NCBI GenBank assembly: GCA_964423345.1 | Contig: CAYREV010000077.1 | Span: 1-5,228 of the forward strand | DNA from: CAYREV01 sp964423345 | GTDB taxonomy: Bacteria > Bacteroidota > Rhodothermia > Balneolales > Balneolaceae | DNA: 5,228 bases | Direction: 5' to 3' | Shown here: positions 1 to 5,228 of the stretch, piece after piece | Numbering within the stretch: the first letter of the stretch is position 1 | How the letters are laid out: every line of letters starts with the position of its first letter | The notes under the pieces: model-generated | What the model was told of the DNA's origin: nothing | The model's input: the letters and a program-made list of their open reading frames with translations, nothing else | Databases searched by the model: none | Position numbers and translations under genes: made by a program

Positions 1-28
1 GTCGGCAGGCCGGGATCGCGTTCACGGG

Positions 29-1417
29 TCATGTGGCCAACGTCACCCCGCTGAGATGCATGGGCGGGAACGATCCCCGGATGTAGTCGGTGGGATCGCT
101 GCCCAATCCCTCGATGTTCCCCAGGGCCTCGAAGAGGTTGCCGGAGAAGCTCGTGGACTCCAACGAGTCGGTTACTTCCCCTTCCTGGATACGGAAGGCG
201 AGCGGGGCCACCACGCTGAACTCCCCGGAGAGCGGGTCGACGGTGAACGAGCCCAACGTGGGATCCTGCAGGAGGACGGCATCGTCTGCACCCTCGATGA
301 GAGCGTCCAAGGGCTTGTCGCCAGGTTCGATGACCGCGTTCACCGGGCGCGCCTTGGGCTGACCGGCGTAGCGCCCCGTGAGCCCCCGCAGCCCGTGGCC
401 CGTGGGGTCGGCATCCACGGCCTGAGCGCTCAACGTGTCGAAGAGCGAGGTCTTGAGCACCCCCTCCTCGATGAGGGGAACCTCGGCCGTGGGGACGCCC
501 TCGTCGTCCACGCGTTGAGCCCGGCACCCACGAGGGCCGAAGGGCCGGTCCGAGATGGTGAGCCTCGGCGATGCGATGGGTTCACCCACCTTCCCAGCGA
601 AGATGCTCCGGTCCTGCGCCATGGCCTTCCCATCGAGGGACGGGATGATCTTGTCGAAGAGGGTCGCGGCCGACGGTCCGTCGAGGACGACCTCCTCCAC
701 GAAGCCATCCAGCTCCGTGGTGTCGGTGGCCTTCTGGGCACGGGACACGGCTTCGGCGGCGATGGCAGGGAGGTCGTGCGAGCCCCCCAGGGGTTCGCGG
801 GCGGCGCGGAACGTGCTCGCAACCTTGTGGATGTCCCCCTCGTTGCAACGGGCCTCGATGAGGAAGCTTTCGTGAGCGTGCTGGTCCCAGGTGGCCACCT
901 CGTGGCTGTTGGCCACCGCGAACTGGCCCGCGTTCACCGTGAGGCGGACGCGGAAGTGGTTCGGCGAAGCCGCCGCGTACGCGGCATCGTGGACCTGGTC
1001 CGCTAGCTCGCGCAAGCGGTCCGGATCCACGTCGACCAAGGCTGGATGGACCTTGCTCGGTCCGCGGGCCGGAGGATCCGCCTGGGCGAAGGAGCGCTCG
1101 CGTTCGTCCTCCGGGAGGAGACCGGCAGCCCGCACAGCACGCCTCACAGCCCACTCGATCTCCGCGTCCCGGAGGCCGGAGGTCTTGGCGAAGGTCAAGC
1201 GGCCATCCTTGAGGACCCGGGCGGAGACACCGGACCGGTCGGACTCCTCGAAGCTCCGCGTCGTGTGGCTCTGCATCAGGTGGTGGTTCCGGCCGCTCCA
1301 TAGGTAGACCTCGGCCTCGTCGGCGCCGAGCTGCTCGGCCAGGCGCACACCGGCCCCCGCCCGGGCCAGCAGCTCGTCGGCGTCCGGTTGGGGGACGGTC
1401 GTGTCGGCCTGGGTCAT
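29..1417 (-). CDS. tldE: TldE/PmbA, non-catalytic partner of the TldD/TldE metalloprotease
   Basis: This is the 462-residue TldE (PmbA) subunit. In the bacterial family it pairs with TldD to form a cytoplasmic protease that cuts unfolded or modified peptides, such as the microcin B17 precursor, inside a closed chamber. The N-terminal part (about residues 13-230) has the family pattern EVYLW...SFEESDRSGVSARVLKDGRL. The C-terminal part carries DDEGVPTAEVPLIEEGVLKT (303-322), the conserved segment DPTLGSFTVDPLSGEFSV (385-402) and a terminal GNIEGLGSD...SGVTLA. No HExxxH motif is present; the equivalent position reads FDKIIPSLDGK, as expected for the non-catalytic subunit. I chose the ATG at 1417 rather than an upstream start at 1495. 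It overlaps the tldD stop as ATGA and has GGAGG about eight bases upstream, so translation is probably coupled to tldD. Length is normal for the family. No signal peptide or membrane segment is visible. Confidence 0.95.
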   Translation of the reverse strand: MTQADTTVPQPDADELLARAGAGVRLAEQLGADEAEVYLWSGRNHHLMQSHTTRSFEESDRSGVSARVLKDGRLTFAKTSGLRDAEIEWAVRRAVRAAGLLPEDERERSFAQADPPARGPSKVHPALVDVDPDRLRELADQVHDAAYAAASPNHFRVRLTVNAGQFAVANSHEVATWDQHAHESFLIEARCNEGDIHKVASTFRAAREPLGGSHDLPAIAAEAVSRAQKATDTTELDGFVEEVVLDGPSAATLFDKIIPSLDGKAMAQDRSIFAGKVGEPIASPRLTISDRPFGPRGCRAQRVDDEGVPTAEVPLIEEGVLKTSLFDTLSAQAVDADPTGHGLRGLTGRYAGQPKARPVNAVIEPGDKPLDALIEGADDAVLLQDPTLGSFTVDPLSGEFSVVAPLAFRIQEGEVTDSLESTSFSGNLFEALGNIEGLGSDPTDYIRGSFPPMHLSGVTLAT

Positions 1418-2862
1418 CGGCGCCCTCCGACCAGGGCCTCGTCCACCAGGACATGCGGGCCACCCATCCCCACGGGGATGTACGACTGAGCCCACTTCCC
1501 GCAGCCGCCGAAGTTGGAGGTCCGGAACCCCAGCTCGCTGCCCACGGCCTCGACACCCTCCAGGAAGTCCAGGATGTTGCCGCTCACCGAGGTAGCTCGG
1601 ATGGGGTGCTGGATCTCACCGTTCTCCACGACGTACCCGCGGGTGGCGGTGAACATGAACGAACCGTCGCTGGCCGGAGACCCGCCCCGGCCGGCCATGA
1701 GGTAGACACCGTTCCCAAGGAGCTCCAGCATCTCATCCAGGGAATGGTCGCCGGCCTCGAAGTACGTGTTACGCATGCGTACGATGGGCGGGAACCGCGC
1801 GTTGAGTGCTCGCGCGTTCCCCGTGGGCGCCTGGTCCGAAGCTGGCGCGGACCCGCGGGTGTGCATCCATCTCCTCAAGACGCCATCCTCCAGGATGGTG
1901 ACAGGCTCGCCCTGGGTCCCCTCCTCGTCGTAGGGGAGCTGGATGCCATCGAGGCCCTCGCTCGGCGGCGAGGGCGCATCCACGACGCTCACCTGCTCGT
2001 CAGCGAACCGCTCGCCCATGCGCTCCTGCAACCGGCTCCAACCCATGGACACCAAGTCGTGCTCGGTGAGATGCCCGAAGGATTCGTGAGCCAACAAGCC
2101 CGAGAGCAGGGGGTCGCTGAGCACCCGCTGGCGGCCCGGCGGTGCGGGCTTGGCATGGGCGGCTTCCTCGGCGCGTTGGGCGGCCTCGCGAGCCAGCTCC
2201 TCGGGTCCACGCTCCCCCTCGAAATCACCCACGCCTCGTTCGCCTGCCAGGGTGAGCAGGCACTCCCCCGGACGGTCCGCGCTGCGGTGGACGGCGCCGG
2301 CTTCCAGGGTCGAGAGGAAGAACCGGTTCTCCAGGCGCCGTCCCGCGGCATCCTCGAACAGGATCCGCCGCGAACTCGCTGCGAACCGGGTGCGAGCGTA
2401 GGCCTCGGGGTCCTCCTCCAGGATAGCCTCCTCCGTGCGCCGGAGCAGCGAGGCCACCTCGGTTGTGTCGAGGCGGAACGGATCGCCAGCGAGTTCGGGT
2501 TCGTACCGGAGCGAAGCGCTCCCCTGGGGAGCGTAGCGGGCCGTCTCCCGGCCGGTGCGGACGTTGGCCCGGGCGATGTCCAGGGCCTCATCCACCAAGG
2601 AGCCGATGGCCGCTCGATCGCTCGAGTGCGTGCTGGCGAACCCGGCAGCATCGTCCTCCCAGACGCGGATGCAGAGCCCGGCGAGGCGGGACTCATCGAA
2701 GGACTGGAACCTGCCTTCAGCCCAGGAGCTCACCATGGATTCGGAGAGCTCCACACGTGCTTCGAACGCATCGGTGCGGGCTGAGGCTTCGGCTACCAGG
2801 AGGTCGAGGTGGCTCGCCAACGCCTCCTGCTCCTCGTTCGAGCCCAAGGTCGATGCCGTCAT
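1414..2862 (-). CDS. tldD: TldD, catalytic zinc metalloprotease subunit
   Basis: This is the 482-residue catalytic subunit of the TldD/TldE protease. The zinc-binding HExxxH is visible as AHESFGH (His259, Glu260, His264). The third ligand of the family, a C-terminal Cys, is Cys454 in FGGCGKWAQSYIPVGMGGP, so all expected active-site residues are present. Other family signatures are YDEEGTQGEPVTILEDGVL (311-329), RMRNTYFEAG (362-371) and RATSVSGNILDFLEGVEAVG (422-441). The ATG at 2862 is chosen because the reading frame upstream offers only a TTG at 2922, inside a hairpin; GGAG lies five bases before the ATG. Its stop overlaps the tldE start by four bases. The gene upstream is the 31-codon peptide gene, 101 bases away, an obvious candidate substrate. 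Known family substrates are microcin B17 precursor and the antitoxin CcdA; the substrate here is inferred from position only. The protein looks intact and cytoplasmic. Confidence 0.96.
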   Translation of the reverse strand: MTASTLGSNEEQEALASHLDLLVAEASARTDAFEARVELSESMVSSWAEGRFQSFDESRLAGLCIRVWEDDAAGFASTHSSDRAAIGSLVDEALDIARANVRTGRETARYAPQGSASLRYEPELAGDPFRLDTTEVASLLRRTEEAILEEDPEAYARTRFAASSRRILFEDAAGRRLENRFFLSTLEAGAVHRSADRPGECLLTLAGERGVGDFEGERGPEELAREAAQRAEEAAHAKPAPPGRQRVLSDPLLSGLLAHESFGHLTEHDLVSMGWSRLQERMGERFADEQVSVVDAPSPPSEGLDGIQLPYDEEGTQGEPVTILEDGVLRRWMHTRGSAPASDQAPTGNARALNARFPPIVRMRNTYFEAGDHSLDEMLELLGNGVYLMAGRGGSPASDGSFMFTATRGYVVENGEIQHPIRATSVSGNILDFLEGVEAVGSELGFRTSNFGGCGKWAQSYIPVGMGGPHVLVDEALVGGRR

Positions 2863-2885
2863 AGCTCTCCACTTAGGATAGGATG

Positions 2886-2894
2886 ATATTGAAA
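2886..2894 (-). promoter_or_regulatory. Possible TATA-like element for tldDE
   Basis: On the minus strand this reads TTTCAATAT, the most A/T-rich stretch in the neighbourhood, centred about 28 bases before the tldD ATG. That distance would start transcription only a few bases ahead of the ATG, giving a nearly leaderless mRNA. The bases just upstream are pyrimidines rather than the purine-rich BRE expected of archaeal promoters, and tldD also has a GGAG that a leaderless transcript would not use. It could therefore be just the A/T tail of the terminator-like element. Confidence 0.3.
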
Positions 2895-2933
2895 GGGAGA
2901 AGGGAAAACGGTTCCGGTGCAAGACCGGAACCG
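2891..2933 (-). terminator. Hairpin with T/pyrimidine tract between peptide gene and tldD
   Basis: The arms CGGTTCCGGT and ACCGGAACCG (2909-2918 and 2924-2933) form a perfect 10-base-pair stem with a 5-base loop. On the minus strand the stem is followed at once by TTTTCCCTTCTCCCTTTC. This is the shape of an intrinsic terminator, or of an archaeal T-rich terminator with a stabilising hairpin. It stands between the 31-codon gene and tldD on the same strand, so partial termination here would give more peptide mRNA than protease mRNA. It could equally be a full terminator, with tldD using its own promoter. Confidence 0.65.
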
Positions 2934-2939
2934 GCGATC

Positions 2940-2964
2940 ATCGTTGTGTGGAGCACACAACGAT
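2940..2964 (-). repeat. Perfect 11-bp inverted repeat starting at the peptide stop codon
   Basis: ATCGTTGTGTG (2940-2950) and CACACAACGAT (2954-2964) are exact reverse complements with a 3-base loop. The stem begins on the first base of the TGA stop of the 31-codon gene. Six bases separate it from the second hairpin (2909-2933). A stem this long in a 3' untranslated position suggests protection of the short mRNA from 3' exonucleases or help in termination. A protein-binding palindrome is an alternative. Confidence 0.7.
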
Positions 2965-3059
2965 CACGCGAGCTCGGAGTCCGTCGTACCCTCGGATCCG
3001 TCGGACGTGGTCTCCTCGCCGATCAGAGCAAGGATGCTGCTCTCAGTAACTGCCTTCAT
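2964..3059 (-). CDS. Small acidic peptide, candidate TldDE substrate or precursor peptide
   Basis: This 31-codon gene is not one I recognise by family. Evidence that it is translated is strong for its size: GGAGGTGA (3067-3074) lies seven bases before the ATG, a promoter-like element lies upstream, and two hairpins follow the stop directly. Residues 1-16, MKAVTESSILALIGEE, could form an amphipathic helix (V4, I9, L10, L12, I13 on one side). Residues 17-31, TTSDGSEGTTDSELA, hold seven Ser/Thr and an imperfect internal repeat (TTSDGSE, then TTDSE). There is one Lys, seven Asp/Glu and no Cys, Arg, aromatic residue, signal peptide or membrane segment. This leader-plus-core shape next to tldDE fits a ribosomally made precursor peptide whose maturation ends with TldDE cleavage; that role is inference. 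Alternatives are a regulatory leader peptide, or a small protein degraded by TldDE. Synonymous codons ending in A or T (GCA, GTT, ACT, CTT, GCT, GGA, GGT) are commoner than in the neighbours. Confidence 0.75.
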   Translation of the reverse strand: MKAVTESSILALIGEETTSDGSEGTTDSELA

Positions 3060-3066
3060 GTCGTTG

Positions 3067-3074
3067 TCACCTCC
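3067..3074 (-). promoter_or_regulatory. Strong Shine-Dalgarno site of the 31-codon gene
   Basis: GGAGGTGA on the minus strand matches the 16S rRNA 3' end over eight bases and lies seven bases before the ATG at 3059. It is the best ribosome binding site in the window, better than those of tldD or tldE, and is the main reason for calling the short gene real. Confidence 0.85.
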
Positions 3075-3086
3075 GTGTTCGGCTCT

Positions 3087-3103
3087 CGCACCGCAACGGT
3101 GCG
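3087..3103 (-). promoter_or_regulatory. Leader hairpin just upstream of the Shine-Dalgarno site
   Basis: CGCACCG (3087-3093) and CGGTGCG (3097-3103) form a perfect 7-base-pair G+C-rich stem with a 3-base loop, ending 12 bases before the Shine-Dalgarno site. A second hairpin lies next to it in the leader: GGGAG/CTCCC, 3107-3111 with 3120-3124. Either could control translation of the small gene or protect its 5' end; no known riboswitch class is recognised. Confidence 0.5.
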
Positions 3104-3164
3104 GGTGGGAGCGCGAAGCCTCCCAAAGGGCTCCAACTCCGCACCGGGAGCGTGCAAGGAAAGA

Positions 3165-3177
3165 CTTGAACCTTCTG
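3165..3177 (-). promoter_or_regulatory. BRE/TATA-like promoter for the peptide gene
   Basis: The minus strand reads CAGAAGG followed by TTCAAG. A purine-rich BRE ahead of a TATA-like box is the usual archaeal arrangement, although the box is a weak match in this G+C-rich genome. Transcription would begin about 25 bases downstream, near 3140-3145. That leaves a leader of roughly 80-85 bases before the ATG at 3059. Confidence 0.45.
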
Positions 3178-3277
3178 CCGATACCATCTGGGTGTCACGC
3201 CGGTTGGGGACTAGGGTCAACGTTCGCGGGGAGCGGCTCGGGCTGGACCCACTTGGTCCCGCGTCCCCCGCGTCTGA

Positions 3278-5017
3278 TCACGCGAGGTCCCGGACGCTCC
3301 GGTCCCCCGCCAGCAGCTCCTCCACCACGTCCACGAGCTCCTCCCGATCCACCCGCACCTGCTCGGTGGTGTCCCGGTCCCGGATCGTGACGGTACCCTC
3401 CTCGAGGGTCTCGTGGTCCACGGTGATGCAGAAGGGCGTCCCCACCTCGTCCATGCGGGCGTACCGGCGCCCGATGTTCCCCCCGTCATCGTAGTTCGCG
3501 AGCAGCCCCGCCTCCCGAAGCTCCCCGTGGATGGCCTGCGCCTCGTCGGGGAGCCCGTCCTTCGTGAGGAGCGGGAACACCGCCACGGGGTAGGGCGCGA
3601 GATGCGGCGGGAGCCGGAGCACGCTCCAGTCCCGCGCGCCACCGGCCTCGCTACCGCTCGGCTCGAAGTGCGTTTCAAGGATGGCGAAGAGGATGCGGTC
3701 CGCACCGTAGCTGGGCTCCACCACGTGGGGCACGAAGCTCTCCCCCGTCACGGTCTCGGTGGTGTGCTCCACGGTGAAGCCCTCCGGCGGCACCTCCACC
3801 TCCTCCCCGTCCACGGTGACGGTGACGGCCTCGCCCTCCGTGACGGTGGTGGGGTCCAGCGCCTCCAACGCCGCCATGACGTCCTTCGCCTGCCCGCGGA
3901 AGACGGGCCCGAGCTTCGCGGGGTCCGGCACCACGCGATGCACCTCCACCTCCCGGGCCTCGTCGAAGCGGCGCCGCGCCCGCAGCTCCTGCCCGCTCAC
4001 CTCCTCGTGGCTTCGGAGGTCGTAGTCGGTGCGGTCGGCCACACCCACGATCTCCACCCACCCGTACCTGGGGGACTCGTACTCGGCGTCCCACGTGTCC
4101 TCGCTGTAGTGCGCCATCTCGTTCCCGTGGTGCTGCCGGAACCGCACCACGTCCCCCGTGAGGCCGCAGGCGTCGAGGAACTCCTGGGTGCGCACGAGGA
4201 AGTACCCCACGGCCTCGTTCCCCACGATGCCCTCGTCCACGGCCTCCGCCGCCGTCATCGTCACCTCCTCGTCCCGGTCCCGGGGCAGGAGCCGCAGGGG
4301 CGTCTCCTTCACCTCGGGCCACCGGGGCCAGGACTTCTCCTGCGGGTCGAAGAACACCTCGGCCTCCATCTGGTGGAACTCCCGCATACGGATCACACCC
4401 TGCCGGGGGCTGATCTCGTTCCGGTACGCGTTCCCGATCTGCACCCCGCCCACCGGGAGCTTCTCCCGGTTCTGGCGGTAGATCCACGGGAACGCCATGA
4501 AGATGCCCTGGGCGGTCTCGGGCCGCAGGTACCCCTGCCGCCCCTTGCCGGGGCCGATGGTCGTGGGGAACATGAGGTTGAAGTGGTAGGGTTCACCCAG
4601 GGGACCACCGCAGGCGGGGCAGCGCACCTCGAGCTTCGTGAGGGCTGCCTCCACCCCGTCGAGGTCGAGGCTCTCGGTGTCCTCGTGGCCGGCGTCCTCC
4701 AGCAGGTGGTCCGCCCGGTGGCTCGCGGAGCACTCCTCGCACTCCACGAGGGGATCCGCGAAGCGGTCCACGTGACCGCTCGCCTTGAACACGGCCTCGG
4801 GGGAGACGGTGGGGGTCTCCACCTCCAGCATCTCCTCCTCCAGGACGTAGAGGTCCCGCCAGAGGTCCTCCACGTTCCGCTTGAGCCTCGTGCCCAGGGG
4901 CCCGTACTCGTAGAACCCCGCCACGCCGCCGTAGATCCCGTAGCTTGGCTGGAGGAAGCCGCGTCGCTTCAGCACCGCCATGAGCATGCTGTGGGGGTCC
5001 CGCTGGGAGGAAGGCAT
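3278..5017 (-). CDS. glyS: Glycyl-tRNA synthetase, archaeal/eukaryotic alpha2 type
   Basis: This 579-residue class II enzyme attaches glycine to tRNA-Gly in the cytoplasm. The N-terminus has the family opening KRRGFLQPSYGIYGGVAGFYEYGPLG (17-42, motif 1 region). Two Cys pairs (93/96 in CEEC and 133/136 in CPAC) flank a variable acidic insert and probably bind zinc. Motif 2 is GNAYRNEISPRQGVIRMREF (195-214, with Arg199 and Glu201). The glycine-site segment GWVEIVGVADRTDYDLRSH follows at 319-337, and motif 3 is YGADRILFAIL (437-447). The anticodon-binding domain runs from about 472 (HLAPYPVAVFPL) to the end. Length and domain order are normal. I prefer the ATG at 5017 to one at 5086: the family begins close to KRRGF, the longer version would run through the intergenic inverted repeats, and a TATA-like box lies about 32 bases before 5017. 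No clear Shine-Dalgarno precedes it, so the mRNA may be almost leaderless. Confidence 0.97.
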   Translation of the reverse strand: MPSSQRDPHSMLMAVLKRRGFLQPSYGIYGGVAGFYEYGPLGTRLKRNVEDLWRDLYVLEEEMLEVETPTVSPEAVFKASGHVDRFADPLVECEECSASHRADHLLEDAGHEDTESLDLDGVEAALTKLEVRCPACGGPLGEPYHFNLMFPTTIGPGKGRQGYLRPETAQGIFMAFPWIYRQNREKLPVGGVQIGNAYRNEISPRQGVIRMREFHQMEAEVFFDPQEKSWPRWPEVKETPLRLLPRDRDEEVTMTAAEAVDEGIVGNEAVGYFLVRTQEFLDACGLTGDVVRFRQHHGNEMAHYSEDTWDAEYESPRYGWVEIVGVADRTDYDLRSHEEVSGQELRARRRFDEAREVEVHRVVPDPAKLGPVFRGQAKDVMAALEALDPTTVTEGEAVTVTVDGEEVEVPPEGFTVEHTTETVTGESFVPHVVEPSYGADRILFAILETHFEPSGSEAGGARDWSVLRLPPHLAPYPVAVFPLLTKDGLPDEAQAIHGELREAGLLANYDDGGNIGRRYARMDEVGTPFCITVDHETLEEGTVTIRDRDTTEQVRVDREELVDVVEELLAGDRSVRDLA

Positions 5018-5046
5018 CGTACCGGAGCCCGATAGGAGGCCTGGGC

Positions 5047-5053
5047 TAAAAAG
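5047..5053 (-). promoter_or_regulatory. Possible TATA-like element for glyS
   Basis: The minus strand reads CTTTTTA, the only clear A/T-rich run between the CBS gene and glyS. Its distance to the ATG at 5017 fits a short-leader or leaderless transcript. The upstream bases are not purine-rich, so the BRE part is poor. The same T run could instead be the tail of a terminator for the CBS-domain gene. Confidence 0.35.
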
Positions 5054-5058
5054 GGAAC

Positions 5059-5144
5059 GGGTGCTCGCGGCTCCCTTCTCCCTCACCGTCTCCCGGCGTG
5101 AGCACCCCGCCAGCGGACGCTGGCGGACGCGTGGTGACGGGAGA
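5059..5144 (-). repeat. Cluster of inverted repeats between the CBS gene and glyS
   Basis: Three nested or competing stems are visible: CGCCAGC/GCTGGCG (5108-5114 with 5119-5125, 4-base loop), TCTCCCG/CGGGAGA (5089-5095 with 5138-5144) and GGGTGCTC/GAGCACCC (5059-5066 with 5100-5107). In minus-strand order the last is followed by GTTCCCTTTTTA, which resembles a terminator for the CBS-domain gene. The three cannot all form at once; the short-loop stem at 5108-5125 is the most likely. Confidence 0.5.
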
Positions 5145-5163
5145 ACCTAGGGAGATCGGCGCC

Positions 5164-5228
5164 TCAGTCCATCACGGCCTGCATGAGGTCCAGGTCCGTG
5201 ACCATGCCCATCATGCGGTCGTGGCTGT
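5164..5228 (-). CDS. C-terminal end of a CBS-domain protein (partial)
   Basis: Only about 20 codons before the stop are in the window; the 5' part lies beyond the right edge. They read SHDRMMGMVTDLDLMQAVMD, which matches the last beta strand and helix of a CBS domain (typical pattern: G-hydrophobic-V-T-D-x-D-L-x-x-A/V). CBS domains bind adenosyl ligands, usually as regulatory modules, and may stand alone or be attached to enzymes or transporters. The full protein cannot be identified from this fragment. It is on the same strand as glyS, separated by 146 bases. Confidence 0.7.
   Translation of the reverse strand, partial: SHDRMMGMVTDLDLMQAVMD

Larger units (their letters stand above)
3060..3277 (-). 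other. 218-base non-coding stretch between glyS and the 31-codon gene
   Basis: This stretch holds, in minus-strand order, a short inverted repeat GGACC/GGTCC (3245-3259) about 20 bases after the glyS stop, a promoter-like element (3165-3177), a structured leader (3087-3146) and the Shine-Dalgarno site. The GGACC/GGTCC hairpin lacks a T tract and is only weak evidence of a glyS terminator. No convincing tRNA, CRISPR or mobile-element sequence is seen. Confidence 0.6.

Noticed and set aside
56..1006. Long open frames on the plus strand opposite tldE, tldD and glyS, including one spanning 3413-5035
   Set aside because: They are antisense shadows caused by the high third-position G+C of the real genes, with no family motifs and no ribosome binding sites.
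2863..2922. A 20-residue N-terminal extension of TldD from a TTG at 2922
   Set aside because: It would begin inside the loop region of the terminator-like hairpin, has no ribosome binding site, and is not expected from the family. The ATG at 2862 has GGAG ahead of it.
3153..3180. A tRNA T-arm look-alike on the minus strand (GAAGG, TTCAAGT, CTTTC)
   Set aside because: The five-base stem includes a wobble pair, and no matching acceptor, anticodon or D arm is found in the preceding 75 bases. The same bases fit a BRE/TATA-like promoter better.
3056..3187. A 43-codon minus-strand reading frame from an ATG at 3187 whose stop overlaps the ATG of the 31-codon gene as ATGA
   Set aside because: It has no Shine-Dalgarno site, runs through the promoter-like element and the leader hairpins, and its product has no recognisable pattern. 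The overlap is probably chance, although relatives would settle it.
3759..3860. GTGACG-like repeats within glyS
   Set aside because: They encode Val/Thr/Glu-rich beta strands (TVTEGEAVTVTVDGEE) in a region that is normally variable and beta-rich in this family. Codon bias explains the repetition.

Overview
The window looks like a piece of a G+C-rich archaeal chromosome. The glycyl-tRNA synthetase is of the archaeal/eukaryotic alpha2 type. TATA/BRE-like elements, rather than bacterial -35/-10 boxes, lie upstream of the genes, and Shine-Dalgarno sites precede several starts. The proteins are acidic. A euryarchaeal or Thermoplasmatota-like lineage is plausible but not proven, because alpha2-type GlyRS also occurs in some bacteria. 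Every gene I can support is on the minus strand, so the natural reading order is from high to low coordinates.

Layout in transcription order. (1) 5228-5164: the last 20 or so codons of a CBS-domain protein, cut by the window edge. (2) 5163-5018: a short intergenic stretch with several inverted repeats and a T-rich element that probably serves as the glyS promoter. (3) 5017-3278: a complete glyS encoding a 579-residue glycyl-tRNA synthetase. (4) 3277-3060: a 218-base non-coding stretch with a BRE/TATA-like promoter, a structured leader and a strong ribosome binding site. (5) 3059-2964: a 31-codon gene that conventional annotation would probably miss. (6) 2964-2891: two near-perfect hairpins in tandem, the second followed by a T/pyrimidine tract. 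(7) 2862-1414 and 1417-29: tldD and tldE (pmbA), overlapping by four bases (ATGA) and so translationally coupled. (8) 28-1: nothing recognisable.

The main point of interest is the 31-codon gene with tldD and tldE. TldD/TldE is a heterodimeric zinc metalloprotease that, in bacteria, finishes the processing of peptide natural products such as microcin B17. Here its genes sit directly behind a tiny, acidic, Cys-free peptide gene with a textbook Shine-Dalgarno site. The peptide has a hydrophobic helical N-terminal half and a Ser/Thr/Asp/Glu/Gly-rich C-terminal half. A terminator-like hairpin pair separates it from the protease genes, as expected if much more peptide than protease is made. The working hypothesis is an archaeal precursor peptide matured or degraded by its own TldDE. 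No modifying enzyme is visible, so this could be a minimal peptide-protease system, or the remaining genes may lie beyond the left edge. A regulatory leader peptide is the main alternative.
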